From Anaerolineales bacterium (GTDB taxonomy: Bacteria; Chloroflexota; Anaerolineae; Epilineales; JAANWY01): 24,593 nt of DNA. The stretch spans positions 1-24,593 of the forward strand of contig JAANWY010000024.1 of the NCBI GenBank assembly GCA_018263655.1. Direction: 5' to 3'. Of the stretch, positions 1 to 7,225 are shown piece after piece (the first letter of the stretch is position 1; every line of letters starts with the position of its first letter). The position numbers and the translations under genes are program-made. Below the pieces are notes generated by a model, which did not search any database, was not told where the DNA came from, and worked only from the letters and a program-made list of their open reading frames with translations.

Positions 1-10
1 TCTACTCAGG

Positions 11-82
11 CGGCGTCCTGAGCGGCGTCCTGAGCGGCGTCCTGAGCCTGTCGAAGGGCCTGTCGAAGGGCCTGTCGAAGGG
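11..82. repeat. Two abutting 12-bp tandem arrays (three copies each)
   Basis: Three perfect copies of CGGCGTCCTGAG (11-46) are followed without a gap by three perfect copies of CCTGTCGAAGGG (47-82). Call these modules A and B, so the array reads AAABBB. Degenerate A/B modules recur at about 3839-3892, and an A-B pair lies inside fdhA at 14975-14998. The 12-bp period is a multiple of three, so insertions in genes keep frame. No spacers of the CRISPR kind are present. Confidence 0.9.
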
Positions 83-101
83 ATGCTCCATGGGTTGCCC
101 C

Positions 102-113
102 CTGAACGCTTAC
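102..113. repeat. Solo IS66-like terminal inverted repeat end
   Basis: CTGAACGCTTAC matches exactly the 12-bp right terminus of the 133-bp MITEs at 4000-4132 and (as its complement) 9212-9344. The adjoining inner arm ACCCTTGCGAAGGTT is not present, so this is either a decayed element or the end of a different IS66-type element extending leftward. A matching 8-bp target duplication would lie outside or be lost; none is visible. Confidence 0.45.
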
Positions 114-114
114 A

Positions 115-126
115 CAGTGATCACTG
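115..126. promoter_or_regulatory. Perfect 12-bp palindrome upstream of the transporter gene
   Basis: CAGTGATCACTG is a perfect palindrome ending 28 bp before the ATG at 155, a position suited to a dimeric repressor site or part of the leader. No clear -35/-10 pair is visible next to it and no preQ1 aptamer pattern was recognised. Function is inferred only from position and symmetry. Confidence 0.3.
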
Positions 127-154
127 ATAGCGGGCTTTGCGTGTTGGAGATAGG

Positions 155-775
155 ATGAGGGACGACGATTTCCGAACTGTTCTGATCATTGGGCTGTACA
201 TCGCGTGCGAGTTGATAGCCAATGTGACAGCCTCGAAGCAGGTCAGTTTGCTCGATGGAGCCATTGTCGTGCCGGCGGCTGTCTTCATCTACGCGCTCAC
301 GTTCACCTTGATCGACCTCGTGAACGAGCGGTTGGGGAAGGTCGGTGCACGCTACGTGGTGGTCACAGCATTTCTGGCGAACGGTCTGTTGGCGTTGTAC
401 GTGCAGTTCGCCATCGCCCTGCCGGCCGCCGGCTTCTACGAGGATCAGGCGGCCTTTGCCGGCGTCTTGGGCTCGACGTGGCGCATCGTACTTGCGAGCC
501 TGACGGCCTATCTGGTGGCCTCGCTCATCGACACCGAGGTGTTCGCATGGTGGCGCCGGCAGGTGCGCGGCCATCGCTGGGCGCGAGTGCTGGTCAGCAA
601 CACGGTATCGACGTTGGTGGACAGCGCGGTGTTCATCACGGTGGCGTTTTGGGGCGTGCAACCGGTGCTCCCGCTGATTCAGGGGCAGTATATTGTGAAG
701 ATGGCGGTCACGCTGGCTAGCATCCCGTTGATCTACCTGGTGCGCGGCCGCGCCGAGCTTTCGCTGGCAGGGTAG
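155..775 (+). CDS. yhhQ: Queuosine precursor transporter (YhhQ/VUT family, DUF165)
   Basis: A 206-residue integral membrane protein. It resembles the YhhQ/VUT family, which imports 7-cyano-7-deazaguanine (preQ0) or preQ1 for queuosine synthesis. Sequence support: the N-terminal segment IGLYIACELIANVTASKQ, typical of the family's first helix; the FTLIDLVNERLGK motif after the second helix; and about six hydrophobic segments ending in a cluster of basic residues. The frame can begin at TTG 137, but ATG 155 has GGAG at 145-148 at a good distance and matches the usual N-terminus, so 155 is chosen. The gene 61 bp downstream is queF, whose enzyme consumes the imported preQ0; this supports the assignment. 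No queC, queD or queE is in the window, so salvage rather than de novo synthesis is possible. The exact transported precursor cannot be told from sequence. Confidence 0.88.
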   Translation: MRDDDFRTVLIIGLYIACELIANVTASKQVSLLDGAIVVPAAVFIYALTFTLIDLVNERLGKVGARYVVVTAFLANGLLALYVQFAIALPAAGFYEDQAAFAGVLGSTWRIVLASLTAYLVASLIDTEVFAWWRRQVRGHRWARVLVSNTVSTLVDSAVFITVAFWGVQPVLPLIQGQYIVKMAVTLASIPLIYLVRGRAELSLAG

Positions 776-790
776 GCCGGCCAGCGTAAT

Positions 791-828
791 GGTGAATTGT
801 CAATTGTGAATTGCGAATTGTGAATTAG
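791..828. repeat. AT-rich short repeat between yhhQ and queF
   Basis: Four to five imperfect copies of GAATTGTGAATTG-type sequence fill the 61-bp gap before queF, containing overlapping CAATTG and GAATT palindromes. Base composition is far more AT-rich than the neighbouring genes. It ends directly at the AGGA ribosome binding site (827-830) of queF. Confidence 0.7.
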
Positions 829-836
829 GATACACG

Positions 837-1250
837 ATGGAACAGGAAAAGCTTACGGAAGGGTTGACGCTGTTGGGTCGTGGTGCGACGGAACCGGCCC
901 GGAGGCTGGAGACGTTTCCTAACCGGCATCCGGGTCGCGAGTACTGGGTGACGCTCGAGACCGATGAGTTCACATGCGTCTGCCCCATGACGGGGCAGCC
1001 GGATTTTGCGACGATCACGATTCGCTATATGCCCGATCAGCGAGTCGTGGAGTCGAAATCATTGAAGCTATACTTGTGGTCTTTTCGGAACGAAGGGGTT
1101 TTTCACGAGCACGTCACGAACACGATCCTCGACGACCTCGTCGAAGCGCTGGACCCATTGCGCTGTGAGGTCGTAGGAGAGTTCAGCGTGCGGGGTGGCA
1201 TAGCCATCACCGTCGAAGCAAGCTACGAGCGTACTGAGCCGCAAAGCTGA
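837..1250 (+). CDS. queF: NADPH-dependent 7-cyano-7-deazaguanine reductase QueF (type I)
   Basis: A 137-residue cytoplasmic enzyme reducing preQ0 to preQ1 with two NADPH, the step before tRNA-guanine transglycosylase inserts the base into tRNA. The short, single-domain (type I, Bacillus-like) form is indicated by length. The family's catalytic segment FTCVCPMTGQPDF carries the nucleophile Cys49 and, seven residues on, Asp56; this Cys-Asp spacing matches the known active site. The QueF signature ESKSLKLYLWSFRNEG, which binds NADPH, follows. AGGA at 827-830 sits 6 nt before ATG 837. It lies between the precursor transporter and the lon-like gene, all on the + strand with short gaps, probably one transcript. 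Nothing essential appears missing. Confidence 0.95.
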   Translation: MEQEKLTEGLTLLGRGATEPARRLETFPNRHPGREYWVTLETDEFTCVCPMTGQPDFATITIRYMPDQRVVESKSLKLYLWSFRNEGVFHEHVTNTILDDLVEALDPLRCEVVGEFSVRGGIAITVEASYERTEPQS

Positions 1251-1293
1251 GTTTGAGGTTGAAGAGAACAGTATCCATTTCCAAGGAGAAGCA

Positions 1294-3714
1294 ATGGCAG
1301 TGAAAGAGCTAACGGCTGATCAGGTGTGCCGGCAGTGTGATCCCGAGGCTTTTGATTTCGAAACTACCGCTGACCTGGAACCGTTGTCGGAGATCATTGG
1401 CCAACCCCGGGTTGTGGAGGCATTGGACTTCGGCGTTGGTATTGATGCGTACGGTTATAACATCTTCGCCTACGGGTTGCCTGGTTCGGGGAAGACATCA
1501 CTGATCAGGCAATTCCTAGAGCAGCGTTCAGTGGACGAGCCGGCGCCCGATGACTTCTGTTACGTCACCGACTTCGACAATGCGCGAGAGCCGCACATCC
1601 TGCGCCTGCCGGCTGGCCAGGGGCGCGAACTCCGAGACGATATGCAAGAACTCGTCGATAACTTGCGCCAGGATATCCCCCGCGCCTTTGAGAGCGAGGA
1701 GTATCAGGAACAGCGCGATCGCATGGTCGAGGACATCGAAGAGCAGCAAGAGGCGATCTTCCAGGAGCTCCAGGAAGAGGCGAAGAGTCAGGCGTACGCC
1801 CTGGTGCGCACGCCGGTCGGTCTGTTGTTGGTACCGGCCATGGACGGTGAGCCGCTCAGCGAGCACGAGTATGAGGAGCTGGACGACGAGACAAAGGCCA
1901 ATCTGGAGCGAATCCGTGAAGAGTTATCGGGCCAAGTCGAGCAGGGTATGCGCCGCATCCGGAAGTTGCAGAAGGAAGCACGCGGCCGAGTTCAGGACTT
2001 GGAGCGCCAAATTGCCACGTTGGCTGTCGGGCACTATATCGACGACCTTCAGGAGAAATTTGGTGATTTGCCAGCAGTCACTGAGTACCTCGAGGACGTT
2101 CGTGGAGACGTTGTGGAGCATGTGGATGCCTTCCGAGACGACGAGGCGGCTGCCGAGGGGTTGCCGCCCGCTATGCAAGCCGCTGCCGATGAGCAGCAGT
2201 TCGTTCGTTACGCCGTCAATGTCGTCATCGACAACGCCGAGACCGAGGGCGCACCCGTCGTCATCGAGCACAACCCGACGTATGTCAACCTGGTGGGTCG
2301 GATTGAGCATCGGGCTCTGTTCGGGGCCCTGACGACGAATCTGACGATGATCGAGGCCGGGGCGCTTCACCGGGCCAATGGCGGCTACCTGGTCTTGAAT
2401 GCGCGGGACGTGTTGACGAGCCCCTACGCCTGGCAGGTTCTCGTGCGCTCGCTGAAGGCGCGTGAGATCCGCACCGATAGCCTGGGCGAGCAGCTCAGTT
2501 TGGTGAGCACTGTAACTTTGGAGCCGGAGCCCATCCCGTTGGTGGTAAAAGTAGTCCTCATCGGCTCGCCGATGCTCTACTACCTGCTGCACTTCTATGA
2601 AGAGAACTTCCCTAAGCTTTTTAAGGTTCAGGCCGATTTCGGGCCTCAGATGGATCGCAACCCAGACGCGGAACGGCAGTACGGCTTGTTTGTTCGCACA
2701 CTGAGCGAGGATGAGGATTTACCACCCTTCGATCGGACGGCCGTGGCACGCATTGTCGAGCACAGCTCGCGCGTCGTCAGCGATCAGGAGAAGCTCTCCA
2801 CACGCTTCGGCCCAATTGCCGATCTGATTCGGGAGGCCGCTTACCTCGCCGGCCAGAACGAGCACGACCTCGTCACCCGGGGTGACGTGCAGCAGGCCAT
2901 CGAGGCCGGCATCTTCCGGCGCAACCGGATTGAAGAACGCATTCGCGAGCTCATCGATCAGGGCACGTTGATCGTGGAGACTGAGGGACAGACCGTCGGT
3001 CAGGCGAATGGTCTAGCCGTATTGAAGCTTGGTGACCACGCCTTTGGTAGGCCCTCGCGGGTGACCGCGCGCACCTTCATGGGGCGGGGCAATGTTGTCG
3101 ACATCGAACGCGAGGTCAAACTGGGCGGTCCAATCCACAGTAAGGGCGTGCTAATTCTCAACGGTTATCTGGGCGGTCAGTACGGCAGTGATACGCCCCT
3201 GAGCCTGTCGGCCAGTTTGGTCTTCGAGCAGTCGTACGAGGAAGTCGAGGGTGATAGCGCCTCGTCAACTGAGCTCTACACCTTGCTGAGCAGTCTGTCG
3301 AGTTTCCCGCTGCGCCAGGACCTGGCCATCACCGGATCGGTAGACCAGAATGGGCAAATTCAGCCTGTGGGCGGCGCAACGGAGAAGATCGAAGGGTTCT
3401 TCGATGTCTGCCGAGCGGAGGGCTTGACTGGCGAGCAGGGCGTCATCATCCCCGACGGCAACGTGCGTCATTTGATGCTGCGCGATGACGTTGTTGGGGC
3501 GGTGGAGGAAGGCCGCTTCCACATCTACGCGGCAGAGACAGTGGACGAGGGCCTCGAGTTATTGACGGGGCGGCCAGCCGGCGAGCGCGACGCCGACGGT
3601 CAATTCTCGGAAGGCACTGTGCACCGCGCTGTCGTTGACCAGTTGTCGGAGTGGGCGGAGACATTGAAGGAACTCGGCCCGCGTGGAGAGAGCAACGGTG
3701 AAGCGGCCTCATAG
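1294..3714 (+). CDS. Lon-family ATP-dependent protease (LonB/YcbZ-like)
   Basis: An 806-residue AAA+ serine protease that unfolds and degrades proteins. Order of parts: Walker A GLPGSGKT with Lys67; a long charged, glutamate-rich stretch at about residues 130-260 likely to form coiled coil; AAA+ core around 330-480; C-terminal Lon protease domain from about 590. The catalytic dyad is Ser655 (in GDSASS) and Lys698 (in GGATEKIEG), 43 residues apart as in E. coli Lon. There is no N-terminal Lon substrate domain and no membrane segment, which fits the soluble YcbZ/LonH-like group rather than classical LonA. AAGGAG at 1283-1288 lies 5 nt before ATG 1294. The gene is 43 bp after queF, so cotranscription is likely though no functional link to queuosine is known. 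Downstream sits a palindromic element that may end the transcript. Confidence 0.9.
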   Translation: MAVKELTADQVCRQCDPEAFDFETTADLEPLSEIIGQPRVVEALDFGVGIDAYGYNIFAYGLPGSGKTSLIRQFLEQRSVDEPAPDDFCYVTDFDNAREPHILRLPAGQGRELRDDMQELVDNLRQDIPRAFESEEYQEQRDRMVEDIEEQQEAIFQELQEEAKSQAYALVRTPVGLLLVPAMDGEPLSEHEYEELDDETKANLERIREELSGQVEQGMRRIRKLQKEARGRVQDLERQIATLAVGHYIDDLQEKFGDLPAVTEYLEDVRGDVVEHVDAFRDDEAAAEGLPPAMQAAADEQQFVRYAVNVVIDNAETEGAPVVIEHNPTYVNLVGRIEHRALFGALTTNLTMIEAGALHRANGGYLVLNARDVLTSPYAWQVLVRSLKAREIRTDSLGEQLSLVSTVTLEPEPIPLVVKVVLIGSPMLYYLLHFYEENFPKLFKVQADFGPQMDRNPDAERQYGLFVRTLSEDEDLPPFDRTAVARIVEHSSRVVSDQEKLSTRFGPIADLIREAAYLAGQNEHDLVTRGDVQQAIEAGIFRRNRIEERIRELIDQGTLIVETEGQTVGQANGLAVLKLGDHAFGRPSRVTARTFMGRGNVVDIEREVKLGGPIHSKGVLILNGYLGGQYGSDTPLSLSASLVFEQSYEEVEGDSASSTELYTLLSSLSSFPLRQDLAITGSVDQNGQIQPVGGATEKIEGFFDVCRAEGLTGEQGVIIPDGNVRHLMLRDDVVGAVEEGRFHIYAAETVDEGLELLTGRPAGERDADGQFSEGTVHRAVVDQLSEWAETLKELGPRGESNGEAAS

Positions 3715-3726
3715 GCGGGGCTTACG

Positions 3727-3814
3727 GGGATTCCAGAATTTAAAACCTCCCAAAAACCCAAAATTTCTGAGGGAAACAGGCCATTTTCGGGAGGGTTATT
3801 TCCCTGGAAGTCCC
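3727..3814. repeat. 88-bp palindromic element, copy 1
   Basis: An 88-bp element that starts 12 bp after the protease stop codon. Its ends are inverted repeats: GGGATTCCAG and an inner CCTCCCAAAAA arm face GGGAGG and TTTCCCTGGAAGTCCC at the other end, with small indels, so transcripts could fold into one long hairpin. A second copy of identical length lies at 16642-16729; the first 33 bp are identical and hand alignment gives about 77 of 88 matches. Both copies sit just after a + strand gene end, suggesting a terminator or mRNA-stabilising role. No target duplication was found, so mobility is uncertain. Confidence 0.85.
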
Positions 3815-3838
3815 TACGCAGTGGACCACTCAAAACGC

Positions 3839-3892
3839 ATCCTGAGCGACGTCCCGAGCTTGTCGAGGGGTGGGCGAAGCCGTATCGAAGGG
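3839..3892. repeat. Degenerate 12-bp A/B repeat modules
   Basis: CATCCTGAG, CGACGTCCCGAG, CTTGTCGAGGGG and TATCGAAGGG follow each other here with short interruptions. They resemble the A (CGGCGTCCTGAG) and B (CCTGTCGAAGGG) modules at 11-82. The array is diverged and carries extra bases, consistent with an older copy. Confidence 0.6.
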
Positions 3893-3999
3893 TCGTTTTG
3901 AGCAGTCGGCACGCTTCGATATGCCTCCGTGAGGCTACTCAGCATGCTGACCGCATATCGTCGCACCTTCCATAATCGAGTGATTGCCAAATCCGCGAG

Positions 4000-4132
4000 G
4001 TAACTGTTCAGGTAGTGGGGACCCTTGCGAAGGTTTGCCAATCGCTTTCGGGTTGAGGTGCCCCTCGCCAGTCGAAAATCGGCCTCTTGCGAAGGTTCTT
4101 CCTAACCTTCGCAAGGGTAGCTGAACGCTTAC
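4000..4132 (+). mobile_element. IS66-like 133-bp MITE, copy 1
   Basis: Terminal repeats GTAACTGTTCAG / CTGAACGCTTAC, inner inverted repeats ACCCTTGCGAAGGTT (4021-4035) and its complement (4104-4118), and a 68-bp core. It is flanked by a perfect 8-bp duplication TCCGCGAG (3992-3999 and 4133-4140). GTAA ends with 8-bp duplications are the known signature of the IS66 family. It contains no open reading frame. It ends 40 bp before the start codon at 4173. It matches the reverse complement of copy 2 at about 126 of 133 positions. Near its right end the core carries an extra perfect arm CTTGCGAAGGTT not seen in the other copies. Confidence 0.92.
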
Positions 4133-4172
4133 TCCGCGAGTTCATCTACTGACGACACGATGGAGGTATCAC

Positions 4173-4658
4173 ATGGAACTTTCTACCGTCAAGATCGAAA
4201 AGCCTGAAGAGACCAACTTCATTCTAGGGCAGAGTCACTTCATCAAGACCGTGGAGGACGTCCACGAAGCGTTAGTCACGGCGGTGCCCGGCATCAAGTT
4301 TGGCTTGGCGTTCTGTGAGGCGTCGGGGCCGGCGTTGGTGCGCTGGAGCGGCACTGACGAGGAGATGATTGAGCTGGCGAAGCAGAATGCCCTGGCGCTA
4401 TCGGCCGGCCACGCCTTCATCCTGTTTCTGGGCGAAGGTTTCTACCCCATCAACGTCCTCAAGGCTGTCCAGCGCGTCCCGGAGGTCTGTCGCATCTTCT
4501 GCGCCACTGCTAACCCAGTCCAAGTGATCGTGGCCGAGACCGAGCAGGGCCGAGGGGTTCTGGGCGTCATCGACGGCGTGAAGACGAAGGGTGTCGAGGG
4601 TGACGAGGATATTCAGAAGCGCAAGGACTTCCTGCGGATGATCGGGTACAAATTGTAA
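4173..4658 (+). CDS. Adenosine-specific kinase family protein (DUF355)
   Basis: A 161-residue single-domain protein of the DUF355 family, whose structurally studied archaeal member was described as an adenosine-specific kinase. Sequence support: the conserved block FGLAFCEASGPALVRWSGTD (residues about 43-62), GEGFYPINVLKAV, and CATANPVQVIVAET, then a C-terminal VIDG segment. Length agrees with the family. A strong GGAGG lies just before ATG 4173. It precedes the GltD-like gene by 57 bp and is probably cotranscribed. The upstream MITE ends 40 bp before the start, so the gene's leader or promoter includes transposon sequence. Kinase activity is a family-level claim, not proven here. Confidence 0.85.
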   Translation: MELSTVKIEKPEETNFILGQSHFIKTVEDVHEALVTAVPGIKFGLAFCEASGPALVRWSGTDEEMIELAKQNALALSAGHAFILFLGEGFYPINVLKAVQRVPEVCRIFCATANPVQVIVAETEQGRGVLGVIDGVKTKGVEGDEDIQKRKDFLRMIGYKL

Positions 4659-4715
4659 AGTGCGTGAGCTTGGTGACGTATCTCAAGAATGCTAAGATTT
4701 TGGAAGGATAACCGT

Positions 4716-6182
4716 ATGCTGCCGAAACCCGACCCCAAGGATATTGATCGCAAGCACCGACTCTCGCTTCCCAACAACGAGATTCCGAAGCAAGATCCGG
4801 AGGCCCGGGTTCATAACTCCGAGGAAGTCTACGAACACTTCGATTGGGAGACTGCCCGGGCTGAGGCGTTGCGGTGTATCCAGTGTCCGGGCGCGCCGTG
4901 CGTGCGGGCATGCCCACTCGATAACGACATTCCATATGCACTATGGCAACTGGAGCATGGTGAATACGAGGCCGGCGCTGAAGTCTTCCGCTTGACGAGC
5001 ACGATGCCCGAGGTGTGTGGCCGCGTGTGTCCCCAAGTCATTCTGTGCGAAGGGGCGTGCATCTACACAAACATGCGTAAGCGCCCCATTTCCATCGGCC
5101 GGCTGGAGGCGATGATGGCCGACTATCAGAAGGCGCATGGCGGGCCGTCCACTGAAACTGCACCACCGACCGGTTGCCGCGTCGCCGTGGTGGGTGCCGG
5201 CCCGGCCGGCTTGGCGGCGGCGGAGTTGCTGGCCAAGAAAGGTCACGCGATCACCGTCTTCGACGCCTGGCCAGCTGCGGGTGGCATCCTGCGCTATGGG
5301 ATTCCGAAGTTCAAGATGGATCACGCCATTGCCGACGAGAAGGCCGAGTATCTCGAGAAACTGGGTGTACAGTTCCGCTTTAACACATGGATTGGCAAAG
5401 GCGTTACCGTTGATGAGTTGCTCGATGAGCACGGTTTTGGCGCCGTCTTCTTGGGTTTTGGCGCCGGCATCAGTGTAGAGCTCAAAGTTCCGGGCGTTGA
5501 CCTGGATGGCATTCACACGGCGTCGCCGTTCTTAGTACAGGCCAACGTAGATGAGGACAAGAAGCCGCCGGATTTGAAGGGGCTGCCAGAGTTTGGCGAA
5601 CGTGTCGCCGTCATCGGCGGTGGTGATACGGCCATGGACTGTCTACGAACCTCCGTTCGCTTGGGGGTGAAGGAAGTGCTGTGCGTCTATCGGCGGACCG
5701 AGGAGCAAATGCCCGGCAATGAGCGCGATCGCCGGCTTGCCAAGGAAGAAGGCGTGCAGTTCAAGTGGCTGACGCAGCCCATTCGATTTCTGGGTGATGA
5801 GAACGGGCACGTTGTTGCGATGGAGTGTCAGCGAATGGAGTTGGGTGAGCCTGATGATACGGGCCGGCGCCGACCGATCCCCGTGGAGGGTTCGGAATTC
5901 ACCCTGGTGGTAGACACTGTGGTCCTGGCCATTGGTTATTGGCCCGATCCCCTCGTAGGTGAGTCGACGCCAGGCTTGGAGACACACGATTGGGGCCTCA
6001 TCGTCGTCCACGGAGAGACGCAGGCCACAACACGTGAAGGGGTCTTTGCCGGCGGCGATGATGTCCTGGGGCCAGACCTGGTGGTGAGAGCTATGGCCCA
6101 GGCGCGGACCGCTGCCCAGTCAATACACGAGTATCTGATGGGGCAGGAGTTGGAGCCGGCAGAGACGACGCCTACCTCCTAG
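4716..6182 (+). CDS. GltD-like NAD(P)H-dependent flavoprotein oxidoreductase (glutamate synthase small-subunit family)
   Basis: A 488-residue cytoplasmic FAD/NAD(P) oxidoreductase with an N-terminal iron-sulfur domain. Cys54, 57, 62, 66 and Cys101, 105, 111, 115 form two [4Fe-4S] sites in the arrangement of the GltD/NfnB/dihydropyrimidine dehydrogenase group. The FAD loop is GAGPAGLAAAE at about 160-170 and the nucleotide loop GGGDTAMDC is near residue 300; GVFAGGDDVLGP near the C-terminus closes the FAD site. ATG 4689 is in frame, but GGAAGGA at 4702-4708 sits 7 nt before ATG 4716, so 4716 is chosen. No large glutamate synthase subunit is in the window, so the partner is unknown; the protein may act in a GltA-like homomer or donate electrons to another enzyme. 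It converges on the SWIM gene with a 13-bp gap. Confidence 0.87.
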   Translation: MLPKPDPKDIDRKHRLSLPNNEIPKQDPEARVHNSEEVYEHFDWETARAEALRCIQCPGAPCVRACPLDNDIPYALWQLEHGEYEAGAEVFRLTSTMPEVCGRVCPQVILCEGACIYTNMRKRPISIGRLEAMMADYQKAHGGPSTETAPPTGCRVAVVGAGPAGLAAAELLAKKGHAITVFDAWPAAGGILRYGIPKFKMDHAIADEKAEYLEKLGVQFRFNTWIGKGVTVDELLDEHGFGAVFLGFGAGISVELKVPGVDLDGIHTASPFLVQANVDEDKKPPDLKGLPEFGERVAVIGGGDTAMDCLRTSVRLGVKEVLCVYRRTEEQMPGNERDRRLAKEEGVQFKWLTQPIRFLGDENGHVVAMECQRMELGEPDDTGRRRPIPVEGSEFTLVVDTVVLAIGYWPDPLVGESTPGLETHDWGLIVVHGETQATTREGVFAGGDDVLGPDLVVRAMAQARTAAQSIHEYLMGQELEPAETTPTS

Positions 6183-6195
6183 GCTTCCGCCCACG

Positions 6196-7209
6196 TCAAC
6201 CTGATTTCTCCAGCAGCTCGTCCAGCATCGGGGCTAGCTTGTACTTGCGGCTGTGGCGCTGGCGGATGTCTTGGACAGAGGTGCGCCACTCGTCGAGCGT
6301 GCCGGCAGCCTCGGCGGCGCGACGAGCCTTGTCGAGCCAGCGCACAGCGTGGTGGTAGCCGTAATCCGATATCTCGTTGGCCCAGGGCGTCAGGCGCTCG
6401 GCCCATGACTCTCGTTCTTCCTCGGACAAATCCGCGCTGAGGATGGCTTCGGCGAGCGCCCGGCCCATATCCTCGAAGAAGTAGAAGATGCCGTAATCAT
6501 CGTCGTACGTCAGCGACAGCCATTCTTCGCTCATTAGCTCCTCCGCCAGGGCGCGGAGGATGATGAGCGCGTTGTCGCCGTCGCCGGCATCGATGAAGGT
6601 CCACGCCTGATCGAGGACGCCCTCCAGTTCACCGACCGCGCCTGTGGTGTCCCCGTCATCGTAGTACCCGCGTCCGCTGCCACGCAGGAGGTAGCGGACC
6701 TGCCGGCGAATGGGAGCGGGGTCGACGGCGGTTTGGCGTTAGCGAGGTGCTTCGCCTGACGCCGGCTCAGCCTGTTCTCGAGGGCGCAGCGCGGCGATGC
6801 GGCTTTCGATCCAGTCAGCCAGCGCCGGCCGGTCAGAGACGATCTCGGCAAGCAGATCGCGCAAGGTCTCGCGATCCAGGTCGTCCAGTAGTTCGTCTAA
6901 CGGCTGGCGTTCGCTGATCCGATCGGGATCACGGATGTAGGTCAGCAGGACGGCGACGATGTGCTTGCAGATGCCGCCCCAGTCGTAGGGGCACGAGCAG
7001 TAGGTGCTGGTGATGCCGGCTTCGTCGAGCTCGATCGTCACCTGGTAGGGTTCGTACTGGCTGCCCTCGACCTCCGCCTGCAGTGTGTCGCCGCGACGCA
7101 CGACGTCGTAGACGGCGACACGATAATGGTAGTCCTCGCCGCGTTCGAAGGATTGGGCGTTGGCGAGCCGGCGGACGGCAGCCTCGGTCAGGTTGTATTT
7201 GTGTGTCAT
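6196..7209 (-). pseudogene. SWIM zinc-finger family protein interrupted by in-frame TAA
   Basis: Reading from ATG 7209, a 156-residue product contains a SWIM zinc finger, CSCPYDWGGICKHIVAVLL (CxCxnCxH), typical of DNA- or protein-binding SWIM proteins. It ends at TAA 6741-6739. The same frame continues with no other stop to 6196, and the continuation (PIRRQVRYLL..., DQAWTFIDAGDGDNAL..., ILSADLSEEERESWAE..., KYKLAPMLDELL) is the usual second part of this family, so one substitution splits the gene. ATG 6534 (MSEEWL) could restart the distal part. Full-length relatives usually have a longer repeat region before the KYKL tail, so an internal deletion is also possible (from memory). ATG 7209 is preferred over 7293 because family proteins begin near MTHKYNLTEAAVRRLA. 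It follows xisI by 16 bp. Confidence 0.75.
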
Positions 7210-7225
7210 GGTCAGTTGTCCGAAC

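Larger units (their letters stand above)
3715..4172. other. Repeat-filled intergenic region after the protease gene
   Basis: This 458-bp gap holds no credible gene. In order it contains an 88-bp palindromic element (3727-3814), degenerate 12-bp A/B modules (about 3839-3892), about 100 bp of unremarkable sequence, a weak sigma70-like pair CTGACC (3947-3952) and CATAAT (3971-3976) at 18 bp, a 133-bp MITE with target duplications (3992-4140), and the leader of the next gene. Three separate repeat families have landed in one gap. Confidence 0.8.

Noticed and set aside
11..82. Possible CRISPR array
   Set aside because: Units are 12 bp, directly abutting and without unique spacers; no cas genes are nearby.
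83..154. preQ1 riboswitch before the queuosine transporter
   Set aside because: No preQ1-I or preQ1-II core pattern could be recognised; only a simple palindrome is present.
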